DNA of 52,713 bases from Actinomycetes bacterium (GCA_023432405.1 JAEYUQ010000020.1:1-52713); one strand, 5' to 3'. Positions 8,754 through 17,026 are shown, counted from the stretch's first letter. The notes: generated by a model not told the origin, from the sequence alone. Numbers and translations: made by a program.

Positions 8754-9797
8754 CTAGGGGGCTACGGCCGCCAGTGGAAGACCTGCAGTTTCTTCCCATC
8801 CCAGCACCAGGTTCATGCACTGCACAGCAGCTCCACCTGTGCCCTTGGTGAGATTATCTATGGCTGAGATGGCAACTAGCTGTAACCCAAAGGGATCCAC
8901 AGCTACTTGAACCTGGCAGACATTTGCCCCTAGTACGTTCTGCGTTTGGGGTTGCTGCCCTTCCGGCAGAAACATAACGCAGGGCTCATCCTGATAGGCA
9001 CGAGTGTAGGCTTCACGGACCTGAGCTTCAGTGACACCATCTCGAAGTTGTGCAGTAGCTGTGGTCAGAATTCCACGGGGCAATGGCGCCAACACTGGGG
9101 TGAAGGTAACAGTCACTGGCTCCTGTGTGAACTCCTGGAGGTTCTGCACCATCTCTGGTGTATGCCGATGAGTTCCGCCCACCTTGTACGCCTTGAGGGA
9201 ACCCATTGTCTCTGACCCGAGCATATCCACGGAGGCCTTCTTACCGGCACCGGAAACACCTGTAACAGAAGTGACAGTCACCTGAGGCACTACGAGGTCT
9301 GCATTGAGCGCCGGGTACATCGCTAATGTCGCTCCGGTGGGGAAACATCCTGGAACGGCAACACGTGTGCTGTTCTTTAAAGCTTCTCGATGCCCTGGCA
9401 GTTCAGGAATGCCATAAGGCCAACTTCCAGCATGGGTAGAACCGTAATAGTGCTCCCATGCCTGAGCATCACGAAGTCGAAAATCCGCTGCACAGTCAAT
9501 AATGATGGTGTCCTCGCTCAGCTGGGAAGCTATCCGGGCGGAATGCCCATGAGGCAACCCGAGGAATACAACATCATGCCCGTTGAGAACCTCAGGAGTG
9601 GTGTTCTCAAGAACTCGATCAGCCAGCTGCGGGATGTGCGGAACTAAGCTCCCGAAGCGCTGACCAGCTGTACTGTGAGCTGTCAGGGCTCCTATTTTCA
9701 GCTCTCCGCTGTGATACGCCGGATGCCCTACAAGCAAGCGTAAGATCTCAGCACCGGCATATCCCGAGGCTCCAGCAACTGCAACCGAAATACTCAT
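8754..9797 (-). CDS. argC: N-acetyl-gamma-glutamyl-phosphate reductase
   Basis: NADPH-dependent reduction of N-acetylglutamyl phosphate to the semialdehyde. The Rossmann motif is at the very start (VAVAGASGYAGAE, residues 4-16 from ATG 9797) and the catalytic cysteine lies in VPGCFPTG. It has 347 residues from this start. Earlier in-frame starts (ATG 9812, TTG 9821) would fall inside the promoter. The ATG at 9797 is six bases after a TACTAT box, so the transcript is probably leaderless. It is the first gene of the arg operon, 90 bases after pheT. Confidence 0.96.
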   Translation of the reverse strand: MSISVAVAGASGYAGAEILRLLVGHPAYHSGELKIGALTAHSTAGQRFGSLVPHIPQLADRVLENTTPEVLNGHDVVFLGLPHGHSARIASQLSEDTIIIDCAADFRLRDAQAWEHYYGSTHAGSWPYGIPELPGHREALKNSTRVAVPGCFPTGATLAMYPALNADLVVPQVTVTSVTGVSGAGKKASVDMLGSETMGSLKAYKVGGTHRHTPEMVQNLQEFTQEPVTVTFTPVLAPLPRGILTTATAQLRDGVTEAQVREAYTRAYQDEPCVMFLPEGQQPQTQNVLGANVCQVQVAVDPFGLQLVAISAIDNLTKGTGGAAVQCMNLVLGWEETAGLPLAAVAP

Positions 9798-9840
9798 GCG
9801 ACCATAGTACATAATTACCAATCAAATGCAATTTATGCAC
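9798..9840 (-). promoter_or_regulatory. argC promoter (leaderless) with candidate ArgR operator
   Basis: On the minus strand TTGCAT (9826-9831) and TACTAT (9804-9809) are 16 bases apart, and TACTAT is six bases before the argC ATG. Transcription would start at or next to the ATG. A TGCA-N5-TGCA inverted repeat (9827-9839) overlaps the -35 box. It resembles the TGCAT-spacer-ATGCA arms of mycobacterial ARG boxes but has a spacer one base shorter. Repression by ArgR is an inference from context. Confidence 0.6.
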
Positions 9841-9887
9841 CATCTGAAGTGCTCCTTGCCGCTGTCCCCTCCCCCTGAGAACCGCAA

Positions 9888-12401
9888 CTAGGCGCGCATA
9901 GTAGCACCTAATTGCTCAGCTGCCCGCTGCACAGCAGCCTCGCGCGCCTGGTTTGCCTCTTCATCGGTCAGGGTACGGTCGGCAGCCCTAAAGAGCATCT
10001 CAAAGGCCAGAGACTTTTTATTTTCACCCAGCTGCTCAGAGCGATAAATATCGAAGAGTTCAAGAGATTCCAGTAATTCTCCGGCCCCCTCGGCCAGTAC
10101 CTCATGAACTCGAGCGGCAGGCACAGACTCGTCCACCACGACCGCTACATCCTGATGCAACGCTGGGAAGGCAGATAAAGTTGGCGCCGGTAGATGTGTC
10201 GTAAGAGGAAGAGCATCAATAGAAACTTCCGCAGCACACACCCTCTCTGGAAGGCCCAACCGCTCAAGGATCTCCGGGTGAAGCTCACCTGCGTGCCCCA
10301 CAAGAGTGTCACCCACATATAAGTCAGCACAACGTCCGGGATGCCACGGCTTCGTATTCCCAGCGCGAACAGTCAGTTCTACTCCGGCAGCTCGTGCCAC
10401 AGTCTGAGCAGCTTCCACTGCATCGGCCCACGTGTAATCTACAGCATGGCTGAGAGGTCCGGCTTTTACTATCTTGCCGACGCCCACCACAGCAGCATGA
10501 AGGGGCTGTTCCGGCAGTGACTCCAGGAGATTCTTCAGCTCCTCCTCCGACGGGCGCCCTGCTGTGGACAGCATGGGCGAACGCTTCGCTTTCTTAAAAG
10601 CTACCTGCTGCACACCGAATATGGACAGACTCGTTGTTCCCCGAGCAATATTTCGGCTTACAGCTTCCAACATGGCAGGAAGCAGTGTTGTTGCAAGAAC
10701 AGAATGATCGCTTTCAAGAGGATTGCGCACTGTGACCACAGCGCGCCTGGGATCCTCTGCGGGCAGGTCCCAGACATCGAAGGTATCTTGACGGATGAAC
10801 GGCGTGGGGAAGATTTCTACATAGCCGGAATAAGCCAAGGCATGCCCTACAGCACGCCGTCTCCGCTGTACCGGAGTAAGACCACGGCCAGGAGGGGGCG
10901 TCGGTAGGCAACGAGGCACATCCTCAAGCCCTTCCAATCGAAGGATTTCTTCCACTAAATCAGCTGGCATAGTAAGGTCTGTGCGCCAACTTGGAGGAGT
11001 CACCACGAGCTGACCAGTCTGCTCAGATTCCACAACGGTGCAGCCCACCTCCCTGAGGCGTTCGACAACAGTGCCGGTGGAGTAATCTACGCCCACTAAT
11101 GTCGAGGGGAAAGCTGAATCCAGGGCAATCGGCTTGGCGTTAGGTACGTCTCCCCACACCGTGCGCGTGGGTTCAATGCGACCACCGCCTATTTGCACCA
11201 TGAGGGCACAGGCAATGTCCAAAGCAGTTTCCACTAGGGCAGGATCCACCTGACGTTCAAAACGTCGAGATGCCTCTGAGGAGAGCTTATGGCGCCGAGC
11301 AGTTCTAGCTACTGCAATGGGGTCCCAGGTAGCAGCCTCAAAAATAAGAGATGTGGTGGTCTCCGAAATCTCTGAGTCCACACCACCCATCACACCAGCA
11401 AGCCCCAAAACACGAGTCTCATCAGCAACCACGACATCTTCGGAATCAAGGTTTCGGGTGGTGTGATCGAGGGTTTCTAGAGTTTCCCCTGTATGAGCAT
11501 GGCGAATATGAAGCTGTCCGGATACAGCATCCGCGTCATAGGCGTGCATGGGCTGCCCCAGCAAAAACATCACATAGTTCGTGATGTCCGTGGCGGCATT
11601 GACTGGACGCTGACCGCAGAGCATTAATTCCCTCTGCAACCAGTAGGGAGATTCGACGAGAGGATCTACTCCAGTTACTGTGCGAATACCGAAACGCCGG
11701 GTTTTCGTGTCAGTCTCCACAGTGACACCCAGGCCCTCTCCCGTAGGTTGCGGTACACACGTGACATCAATTCCAGCTACTGCAGGGTCCTCGGCGGGAT
11801 CATGAAAGGGCAGATTGAAAGAACTGGAGATTTCTCGGGTCAGACCCCGAGCAGACAGCGCATAACCACGATCTGGAGTGATATTGACCTCAAATTGAGT
11901 ATCCTCCAATCCAATGAGAGGAGCTGCCGGATCTCCAGGAGACCCATACCCAGCCGGAAGGGTGATAATCCCCTTGGTTTGCTTCTCAGTAAGCCCCAGC
12001 TCGGCAGCCGAACACATCATGCCGTTGGAGATGTGGTCGTAGGTTTTCCGCGCAGAAATAGTGAATCCACCAGGCAGTTCAGCTCCAGGAAGAGACACCA
12101 CCACATAGTCACCCAGCTTGAAGTTACGGGCACCACAAATGATGCCTTGGGGTTCTCCGGTACCATTTGCCTGACCGACGTCCACCTGACAGTAACGGAT
12201 AGGTTTCTTAAAACCAGTCAGTTCTTCAATCTCGAGAACTCGACCGATAACAAGAGGTCCTTTGACAGAAGGAAGCGCTGAATAACCCTCTGTTTCAAAA
12301 CCAACGCGAACAAAACCTGCGTCTAGATCTTCGGATGAGACAGTCCAACCAGGGTTTGTACGACCAATCAGGCGTTCGATCCAACTTTGAGCAATGAACA
12401 T
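9888..12401 (-). CDS. pheT: Phenylalanyl-tRNA synthetase beta subunit
   Basis: Beta chain of the heterotetrameric PheRS that charges tRNA-Phe. At 837 residues it has the bacterial family length. Domains in order are an EMAP/OB-like tRNA-binding domain (about 40-150), B3/B4 editing domain (about 215-380), B5 (about 410-485), a catalytic-like core, and the C-terminal FDX-ACB anticodon-binding domain (about 745-837). The N-terminus MFIAQSWIERLIG and PGWTVSSEDLDAGFVRVG are typical of actinobacterial PheT. It starts 35 bases after pheS, in the same operon. The arg promoter lies beyond its stop. Confidence 0.98.
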   Translation of the reverse strand: MFIAQSWIERLIGRTNPGWTVSSEDLDAGFVRVGFETEGYSALPSVKGPLVIGRVLEIEELTGFKKPIRYCQVDVGQANGTGEPQGIICGARNFKLGDYVVVSLPGAELPGGFTISARKTYDHISNGMMCSAAELGLTEKQTKGIITLPAGYGSPGDPAAPLIGLEDTQFEVNITPDRGYALSARGLTREISSSFNLPFHDPAEDPAVAGIDVTCVPQPTGEGLGVTVETDTKTRRFGIRTVTGVDPLVESPYWLQRELMLCGQRPVNAATDITNYVMFLLGQPMHAYDADAVSGQLHIRHAHTGETLETLDHTTRNLDSEDVVVADETRVLGLAGVMGGVDSEISETTTSLIFEAATWDPIAVARTARRHKLSSEASRRFERQVDPALVETALDIACALMVQIGGGRIEPTRTVWGDVPNAKPIALDSAFPSTLVGVDYSTGTVVERLREVGCTVVESEQTGQLVVTPPSWRTDLTMPADLVEEILRLEGLEDVPRCLPTPPPGRGLTPVQRRRRAVGHALAYSGYVEIFPTPFIRQDTFDVWDLPAEDPRRAVVTVRNPLESDHSVLATTLLPAMLEAVSRNIARGTTSLSIFGVQQVAFKKAKRSPMLSTAGRPSEEELKNLLESLPEQPLHAAVVGVGKIVKAGPLSHAVDYTWADAVEAAQTVARAAGVELTVRAGNTKPWHPGRCADLYVGDTLVGHAGELHPEILERLGLPERVCAAEVSIDALPLTTHLPAPTLSAFPALHQDVAVVVDESVPAARVHEVLAEGAGELLESLELFDIYRSEQLGENKKSLAFEMLFRAADRTLTDEEANQAREAAVQRAAEQLGATMRA

Positions 12402-12436
12402 TGTTTTCCCTTTCAGAGCGTGAGTGTGACCGCGGT

Positions 12437-13492
12437 TTATGCCTGAATCCCAAAAGGCAGGGTGAAACGGATGTCACCCTCCACCATGTCGCGCATATCA
12501 GTGAGACCATTCATAAATTGCAGTGTGCGCTCCAACCCCATGCCAAAAGCAAAACCGGAATAGATCTGTGGATCAATACCAGCTGAGCGCAGTACATTCG
12601 GGTTAATCATCCCGCAGCCACCCCATTCGATCCACCCAGCTCCACCTTTACGATGAGGGAACCACACATCCACTTCAGCCGAGGGCTCGGTAAAAGGGAA
12701 ATAATTGGTGCGCATACGAGTGTGAGCATCCTCCCCGAACAGACTCCTGGCCAAATGATCAAGAGTGCCACGCAAATGGGCCAAGGTCAGCCCTTTATCC
12801 ACAGCCATTCCCTCAATTTGATGAAATGCCGGAGTATGCGTGGCATCCAACTCATCCGTCCGGAAAACCCGTCCAGGAGATGCTATATACACCGGAAGTT
12901 CACGACTCAGGAGTGTTCTCACCTGCACAGGAGAGGTGTGAGTACGGAGAACCTGATGTGAACCTTCACCTTCTAGGTGAAACGTATCCTGCAGAGTTCG
13001 GGCGGGATGATCGGGAAGGAAGTTGAGAGCATCAAAGTTGAAGTACTCAGCCTCTACTTCAGGACCTTCGGCAACTTCCCAACCCATAGCCACAAAAATA
13101 TCTGCGGTACGTTCCATGAGGGTGGTGATGGGATGAAGGGCCCCCGGCTGACGTCGAGTAGTTGGAATGGTAACGTCCACCGTCTCCTCTTTGAGACGCT
13201 GAGCGTTCCTCTTCTCCTCCAGCTCAGCGCTGACTTCCCGGAACCTCTTCTCTACCCTTCCCCGAGCGGTATTAACTCTCCGACCAGCGTCTTTTCGCTC
13301 ATCCTTTGGAATCTGCCCCAGACTACGACGAGCTACCATAAGAGGAGACTTCTCCCCGAGATGATCACGATGAGCGCGCTGTAACTCATCAATATCAGCG
13401 GCAGACTCAAAAGCAGCGATTGCCTGATCGGCAACAGCGGTCAGAGCGCTCTCCGAGAGATCAATATGAGAAGTGTCTGGAGACTCAGTCAC
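12437..13492 (-). CDS. pheS: Phenylalanyl-tRNA synthetase alpha subunit
   Basis: Catalytic class II chain of PheRS. An N-terminal coiled-coil arm (about 20-100) is followed by class II motifs: motif 2 region FRTDELDATHTPAFHQIEG and motif 3 SGFAFGMGLERTLQ near the C-terminus. There are 351 residues. It starts with GTG at 13492, with AAGGA seven bases upstream. It is the first gene of the pheST operon. Its 118-base upstream region carries a 13-base direct repeat, described separately. Confidence 0.98.
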   Translation of the reverse strand: MTESPDTSHIDLSESALTAVADQAIAAFESAADIDELQRAHRDHLGEKSPLMVARRSLGQIPKDERKDAGRRVNTARGRVEKRFREVSAELEEKRNAQRLKEETVDVTIPTTRRQPGALHPITTLMERTADIFVAMGWEVAEGPEVEAEYFNFDALNFLPDHPARTLQDTFHLEGEGSHQVLRTHTSPVQVRTLLSRELPVYIASPGRVFRTDELDATHTPAFHQIEGMAVDKGLTLAHLRGTLDHLARSLFGEDAHTRMRTNYFPFTEPSAEVDVWFPHRKGGAGWIEWGGCGMINPNVLRSAGIDPQIYSGFAFGMGLERTLQFMNGLTDMRDMVEGDIRFTLPFGIQA

Positions 13493-13535
13493 GATGACGT
13501 CCTTAGATGTTCTTCATGGAATGTACGCAATGCAA

Positions 13536-13572
13536 GACATTCTAAACAGCGCAAGCGATGACATACTAAACA
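13536..13572. repeat. 13-base direct repeat in the pheS promoter region
   Basis: GACATTCTAAACA (13536-13548) and GACATACTAAACA (13560-13572) differ at one base and are 24 bases apart. Read on the minus strand each copy contains a -10-like box (TAGAAT, TAGTAT), so they may be two promoters or a paired regulator site for pheST. Confidence 0.55.
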
Positions 13573-13610
13573 CCCGACGCTAGTACCTACTCCCCCGCGC
13601 AAGGTAGCGC

Positions 13611-14435
13611 TTAGTCAACGTCCCCACTGTCAGACTGCATCCGCGAGGATTCGTAGAGGCAGATAGCCGCGGCCGTCGCCAAGTTCAAAGACTCAGCAGA
13701 TCCCCGGATGGGGATTCGGACTCGATAATCCGCCTGTTCCAGAATCTCCGCTCCAAGCCCATGAGCTTCATTACCGAAGAGCCACGCAGTAGGTTGTTTC
13801 AGGAGTTCACCAGCGGTTTCCAGATTCACCTCGCCATCAGCGCTGGTAGCTAGCAGCTGAAGACCAGCGGATTGTAGCTCTGCCAGCACCTCAGCAGTGT
13901 CCACCTTTCGGGCTACCGGAATATGGAACAGGGAACCGGCAGAGGCTCGGGCAGCTTTTCCGCCTTGGGGATCCACGCTTTCTCCTGCAAACACCACAGC
14001 ATCTGCCCCTAAAGCATCAGAGACACGAATAAGGGTTCCAGCGTTTCCGGGGTCAGAGGTGAGCACTGGGACTGTGAGAAGACGCGGTTTCGCCGCGAGA
14101 ATATTTTCGAAAGGCCACAACACAGGTGAACAGACCGCGAAAATACCTGTGGACGTGACCGTATCGCTCAAATGCTCAGCGGCTTTCCTGGTGATGGGAT
14201 GCACATTCACGCCGAGATTCTCTGCGGACCTTAGGATTTCGGGATAGCGCGTGGCAGCACCGTAGGTAACGTACACATCCCTGGCAGCACCCGTGGCAAT
14301 GGAGGCATCCACACAGTTGGCCCCCTCAACTAAGAAGGCTTGAGCCTTCCTCCGAGCCGCACTGCGATGGAGTTTGGCGGCATCAACAATTCTGGGAGTG
14401 CGTTCAGTAAAGGAAGCATCAAAATCCAAGTCCAT
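13611..14435 (-). CDS. TrmH/SpoU-family RNA 2'-O-methyltransferase
   Basis: SPOUT-class methyltransferase that methylates a ribose in rRNA or tRNA. The N-terminal substrate-binding domain (about 1-110) is L30e-like (KLHRSAARRKAQAFLVEG). The C-terminal knotted domain shows the three family motifs: DPGNAGTLIRVSDALGAD, WLFGNEAHGLG and RIPIRGSAESLNLATAAAICLYE. It has 274 residues. The exact substrate is not readable from sequence; relatives next to rplT-pheS are annotated as 23S rRNA methylases. The ATG is seven bases after TAATCT, which suggests a leaderless mRNA separate from the rplT operon, whose terminator lies just upstream. Confidence 0.92.
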   Translation of the reverse strand: MDLDFDASFTERTPRIVDAAKLHRSAARRKAQAFLVEGANCVDASIATGAARDVYVTYGAATRYPEILRSAENLGVNVHPITRKAAEHLSDTVTSTGIFAVCSPVLWPFENILAAKPRLLTVPVLTSDPGNAGTLIRVSDALGADAVVFAGESVDPQGGKAARASAGSLFHIPVARKVDTAEVLAELQSAGLQLLATSADGEVNLETAGELLKQPTAWLFGNEAHGLGAEILEQADYRVRIPIRGSAESLNLATAAAICLYESSRMQSDSGDVD

Positions 14436-14442
14436 GACCGCG

Positions 14443-14448
14443 AGATTA
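14443..14448 (-). promoter_or_regulatory. Candidate leaderless -10 box of the RNA methyltransferase gene
   Basis: TAATCT on the minus strand, seven bases before the ATG at 14435. No ribosome-binding site is visible between it and the start. No convincing -35 box is seen. Confidence 0.4.
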
Positions 14449-14481
14449 CTAGCTGGAGAGGAAATAAATGAGTTGAGGCAG

Positions 14482-14524
14482 AAAAATCCAACTTCCGCAG
14501 TTCAGATGAACTCAGGGAAGTTGG
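14482..14524 (-). terminator. Intrinsic terminator of infC-rpmI-rplT
   Basis: On the minus strand the arms CCAACTTCC and GGAAGTTGG (14516-14524 and 14488-14496) pair perfectly. They enclose a second small stem, AGTTCA/TGAACT, and are followed by ATTTTTC. It lies 22 bases after the rplT stop. Confidence 0.9.
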
Positions 14525-14545
14525 GTAGTTGAATACCTGATACGC

Positions 14546-14929
14546 CTAGGCAGCCTTGGGGGCGTTGACATCCTCCGGCAGAGCGGCTTTGGCCTGCTCG
14601 CAGATAGTGGAGAAGGCGGCGAAGTCATTGACGGCCAAATCCGCCAAGATCTTGCGATCCACCTCGATACCAGCAAGGCGAAGACCCTGGATTAGCCGGT
14701 TATAGGTAATGCCGTTCATACGGGCAGCAGCATTGATACGGGTAATCCACAGCTTGCGGAACTCACGCTTACGGGCGCGACGATCCCGGTAGCTGTAGGT
14801 CATTGAATGCAGCCACTGCTCCTTGGCCTTGCGATAGAGGCGAGAGCGCTGTCCGCGGTATCCCTTGGCGGACTTGAGAATAGTGCGACGCTTCTTCTTG
14901 GCATTGACAGAGCGCTTGACACGTGCCAC
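14546..14929 (-). CDS. rplT: 50S ribosomal protein L20
   Basis: Basic 127-residue L20, an early-assembling 23S rRNA-binding protein. The N-terminal basic helix (ARVKRSVNAKKKRRTILKSAKGYRGQ) and the globular part with ARMNGITYNRLIQGL are typical. It is the third gene of infC-rpmI-rplT, 57 bases after rpmI. In other bacteria L20 represses this operon by binding its leader; the structured leader before infC makes a comparable control possible here. Confidence 0.99.
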   Translation of the reverse strand: MARVKRSVNAKKKRRTILKSAKGYRGQRSRLYRKAKEQWLHSMTYSYRDRRARKREFRKLWITRINAAARMNGITYNRLIQGLRLAGIEVDRKILADLAVNDFAAFSTICEQAKAALPEDVNAPKAA

Positions 14930-14986
14930 GGTTGTACTTCCTTAGAATCTTGAGAGCGAATGAGTTATCGGGACAGACGGCCTGTC

Positions 14987-15181
14987 TTAGGCCTCACCAA
15001 GTAAACGCTTCACACGCTTGGTATCGCTGCGGGCAACATCAACAGTGCCCTTCAAGCGGCGAGTGACACGAGAGGACTTGTGCTCCAAAAGGTGACGACG
15101 CCCTGCCTGCTCACGACGCAGCTTCCCAGTACCGGTCTTCTTAACACGCTTAGCCATACCCTTGTGGGTTTTCTGCTTCAT
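14987..15181 (-). CDS. rpmI: 50S ribosomal protein L35
   Basis: 64-residue basic protein with the L35 pattern KQKTHKGMAKRVKKTGTGK followed by RRHLLEHKSSRVTRRLKG. It lies 54 bases after the infC stop and before rplT, the usual order. Confidence 0.98.
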   Translation of the reverse strand: MKQKTHKGMAKRVKKTGTGKLRREQAGRRHLLEHKSSRVTRRLKGTVDVARSDTKRVKRLLGEA

Positions 15182-15235
15182 AAGTTCGTAGTCCTTAAAA
15201 TCCCTGTTTGTTCTGTTCTGCTACTTACAACAGTT

Positions 15236-15763
15236 CTACTTCTTGCCCTTGCCGTGTCGCACCGGACCAAGCACCATCGTCATATTCCGACCATCTTGCT
15301 TGGGCCGAGACTCCACCTGGCCGTACTCGGCAATGTCCTGTGCCAGACGCTCAAGCAGTCGGTACCCCAGCTCTGGACGAGACTGCTCACGCCCACGGAA
15401 CATAATGGTGACCTTCACTTTGGAACCTTTTTCAAGGAAACGGATAACGTTCCCCTTCTTGGTTTCATAGTCATGGTCATCAATCTTGGGACGCAGCTTC
15501 TGCTCTTTCACCACGGTCTGCTGCTGGTTCCTGCGAGCTTCCCGCGCTTTCTGAGCCTGTTCGTACTTGTACTTTCCGTAATCCATGATTTTGGCTACAG
15601 GGGGTTTCGCCTGTGGCGCAACCTCAACCAAATCTAGGTCAGCCTCATAAGCCAACTTGCGGGCATCTTCCGTGCGGATAATGCCCACCTGTTCTCCACT
15701 TGGTCCGACCAATCGAACCTCGGGAACTCGGATACGCTCATTGATGCGAGCTTCAGCGCTGAT
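15236..15763 (-). CDS. infC: Translation initiation factor IF-3 (ATC start codon)
   Basis: IF-3 binds the 30S subunit, prevents premature 50S joining and checks the start codon. The 175-residue product has the N-terminal domain (INERIRVPEVRLVGPSGEQ), the linker KIMDYGKYKYEQ and the C-terminal domain with the REQSRPELG stretch. The conserved N-terminus lies upstream of the first ATG, GTG or TTG codon of the frame (TTG 15712), and an in-frame TGA closes the frame four codons before ATC 15763. ATC is therefore the only sensible start, with GAGGAG five bases before it. A non-canonical start is the known basis of IF-3 autoregulation in other bacteria. Confidence 0.95.
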   Translation of the reverse strand: MSAEARINERIRVPEVRLVGPSGEQVGIIRTEDARKLAYEADLDLVEVAPQAKPPVAKIMDYGKYKYEQAQKAREARRNQQQTVVKEQKLRPKIDDHDYETKKGNVIRFLEKGSKVKVTIMFRGREQSRPELGYRLLERLAQDIAEYGQVESRPKQDGRNMTMVLGPVRHGKGKK

Positions 15764-15976
15764 GTGGACTCCTCAAGTAGGTGTTGTCAGTAACGTACCG
15801 AACCACAATCAGATTTCTTCACACAAAAAATCCCGTGCACTCATGCGCACGGGAGATCCAGTGTCAGGTAGTCGCGTCACGCAACTACTGCTTTGTAACC
15901 TTGAGCCAGCATTGTGCGGCATCAGGTGGGAAGATCTCCTCTTGCGACCTGGAACATGACATTCCAGGTGGTAGCT
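15764..15976 (-). ncRNA. Structured leader of infC-rpmI-rplT (probable attenuator)
   Basis: About 213 bases between the inferred transcription start and infC fold into three strong hairpins on the minus strand. The first has arms ACCTGGAA/TTCCAGGT (15947-15969), the second is a nine-pair stem with one G-U (15868-15888), and the third is an intrinsic terminator (15825-15854). A terminator placed before infC, with 61 bases between the T-run and the start, suggests regulated read-through. The effector (L20, IF-3, ribosome stalling) is unknown. A structural alignment would be needed to exclude a simple terminator of the upstream gene. Confidence 0.6.
15825..15854 (-). terminator. Intrinsic terminator inside the infC leader
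   Basis: Arms TCCCGTGC and GCACGGGA (eight pairs, eight-base loop) are followed on the minus strand by six T. It lies between the promoter candidate and the infC start. Confidence 0.85.
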
Positions 15977-15982
15977 CTAAGG

Positions 15983-16011
15983 AATCTAGCACTCCACGGG
16001 AGCCTCAGCAA
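15983..16011 (-). promoter_or_regulatory. Candidate infC promoter
   Basis: On the minus strand TTGCTG and TAGATT are separated by 17 bases, 220 bases before the infC start and just after the stop of the upstream membrane-protein gene. Confidence 0.45.
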
Positions 16012-16028
16012 ATTGACAACGCCGTAAA

Positions 16029-16949
16029 CTAACTCACCTGGTTGTCATAGCTCTCCTGACCTGGTTCCTCATACACATACCCAGAGGAGGAAGAAGATGA
16101 GACAACAGATGGCTCAGTCTCAGAGGGTATAAAGGACGCCATCGGAGTGTCCGAATCCACAGAGCTCATGTCGGCCATATCAGAGGATGTGGGCTCCCAG
16201 GAGGAGGTAGTCTCTCTATTCCTTGACGACGTCCCCTCAACTCGTGTAGTGCGCGATACTGACGGCTCGGCTGTTGATGTGGGAGTCGTTGATGAGGTGG
16301 TTGACGTCTCACTGCGCCGTGTAAAGACATTGAGCACCGTTGTAAACAGCGGGTAGTTATCTTCTTGGGTTGGGGTGCGGGTGGGATCTTTCAAGGAGAA
16401 AGAAATCCTGCTTGCTCCTCGGCAGGACAATCCATTCTTGCTCCCCTGAACAAATTGACAGGTCACAGTGATGCTCTCACCAGTCATAGGATCCTCAAAG
16501 GAGTATGCGCCTTCTGCGGGCTCTTTAATCTCCCGGGCAGCTGCTCGGGCAACCAGACAACTCGTTGCGGTAGTTCGAGCAGTCACCGAATTCCACACTC
16601 CGAGGGGGTCGCAGCTAAGAATCCCCAGAGACATTGTCGAACGTGGCGTTGTTGTCATGGTGGGCGTTTCCGAGACCGCAACAGTTTCCTGGGTGCTCTT
16701 TTTTGCTCTCGTGAGAGCGTAGGAAATACTCCCCACAGCACCCAGAACAATAACAAGCACCAGGACAACGACTCCCACCGTGACAGCTTTTTTCCGGCGC
16801 TCGGAAGTCTTAAACCCTACAGGCAAGGAACCTAGCTGTGTGGATTGCGCCGGGAGCGCGTCTTGCTGCTCAACCCTCACCTCTCCATCACCGCTATCCT
16901 GCATCTCAGACTGCGGCTCTCGCTCAAAATCACTGGGTGAGTCAGACAC
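16029..16949 (-). CDS. Single-pass membrane protein of unknown function
   Basis: 306 residues, not assigned to a family. A cytoplasmic acidic N-terminus (about 1-52) is followed by RRKK and one hydrophobic segment (about 55-78), then an extracellular part. The extracellular part has four Cys spaced as two pairs (SCDPLG, SCLVA, TCQFV, SCRGA), which suggests disulfides. The last 100 residues are a Ser/Thr/Glu-rich stalk likely to be disordered or glycosylated. The start is GTG 16949; TACGAT lies six bases before it, so the mRNA may be leaderless. Similar anchored proteins next to uvrA and infC occur in corynebacteria, but no function is known to me. Confidence 0.8.
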   Translation of the reverse strand: MSDSPSDFEREPQSEMQDSGDGEVRVEQQDALPAQSTQLGSLPVGFKTSERRKKAVTVGVVVLVLVIVLGAVGSISYALTRAKKSTQETVAVSETPTMTTTPRSTMSLGILSCDPLGVWNSVTARTTATSCLVARAAAREIKEPAEGAYSFEDPMTGESITVTCQFVQGSKNGLSCRGASRISFSLKDPTRTPTQEDNYPLFTTVLNVFTRRSETSTTSSTTPTSTAEPSVSRTTRVEGTSSRNRETTSSWEPTSSDMADMSSVDSDTPMASFIPSETEPSVVSSSSSSGYVYEEPGQESYDNQVS

Positions 16950-16955
16950 ATAAGT

Positions 16956-16961
16956 ATCGTA
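16956..16961 (-). promoter_or_regulatory. Candidate leaderless -10 box
   Basis: TACGAT on the minus strand, exactly six bases before the GTG start at 16949. No ribosome-binding site is visible in between. Confidence 0.4.
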
Positions 16962-17026
16962 ACTGAGACAAACGGAAATCTTGCTACATCGCGGAGTCAG
17001 CCTCCACCCACCTCCTGCCTTGAGCC

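Noticed and set aside
15923..15957. An 11-codon open frame (ATG to TGA) in the infC leader as a leader peptide
   Set aside because: Its start lies inside the first hairpin and no ribosome site precedes it. There is no codon bias pointing to a sensed amino acid.
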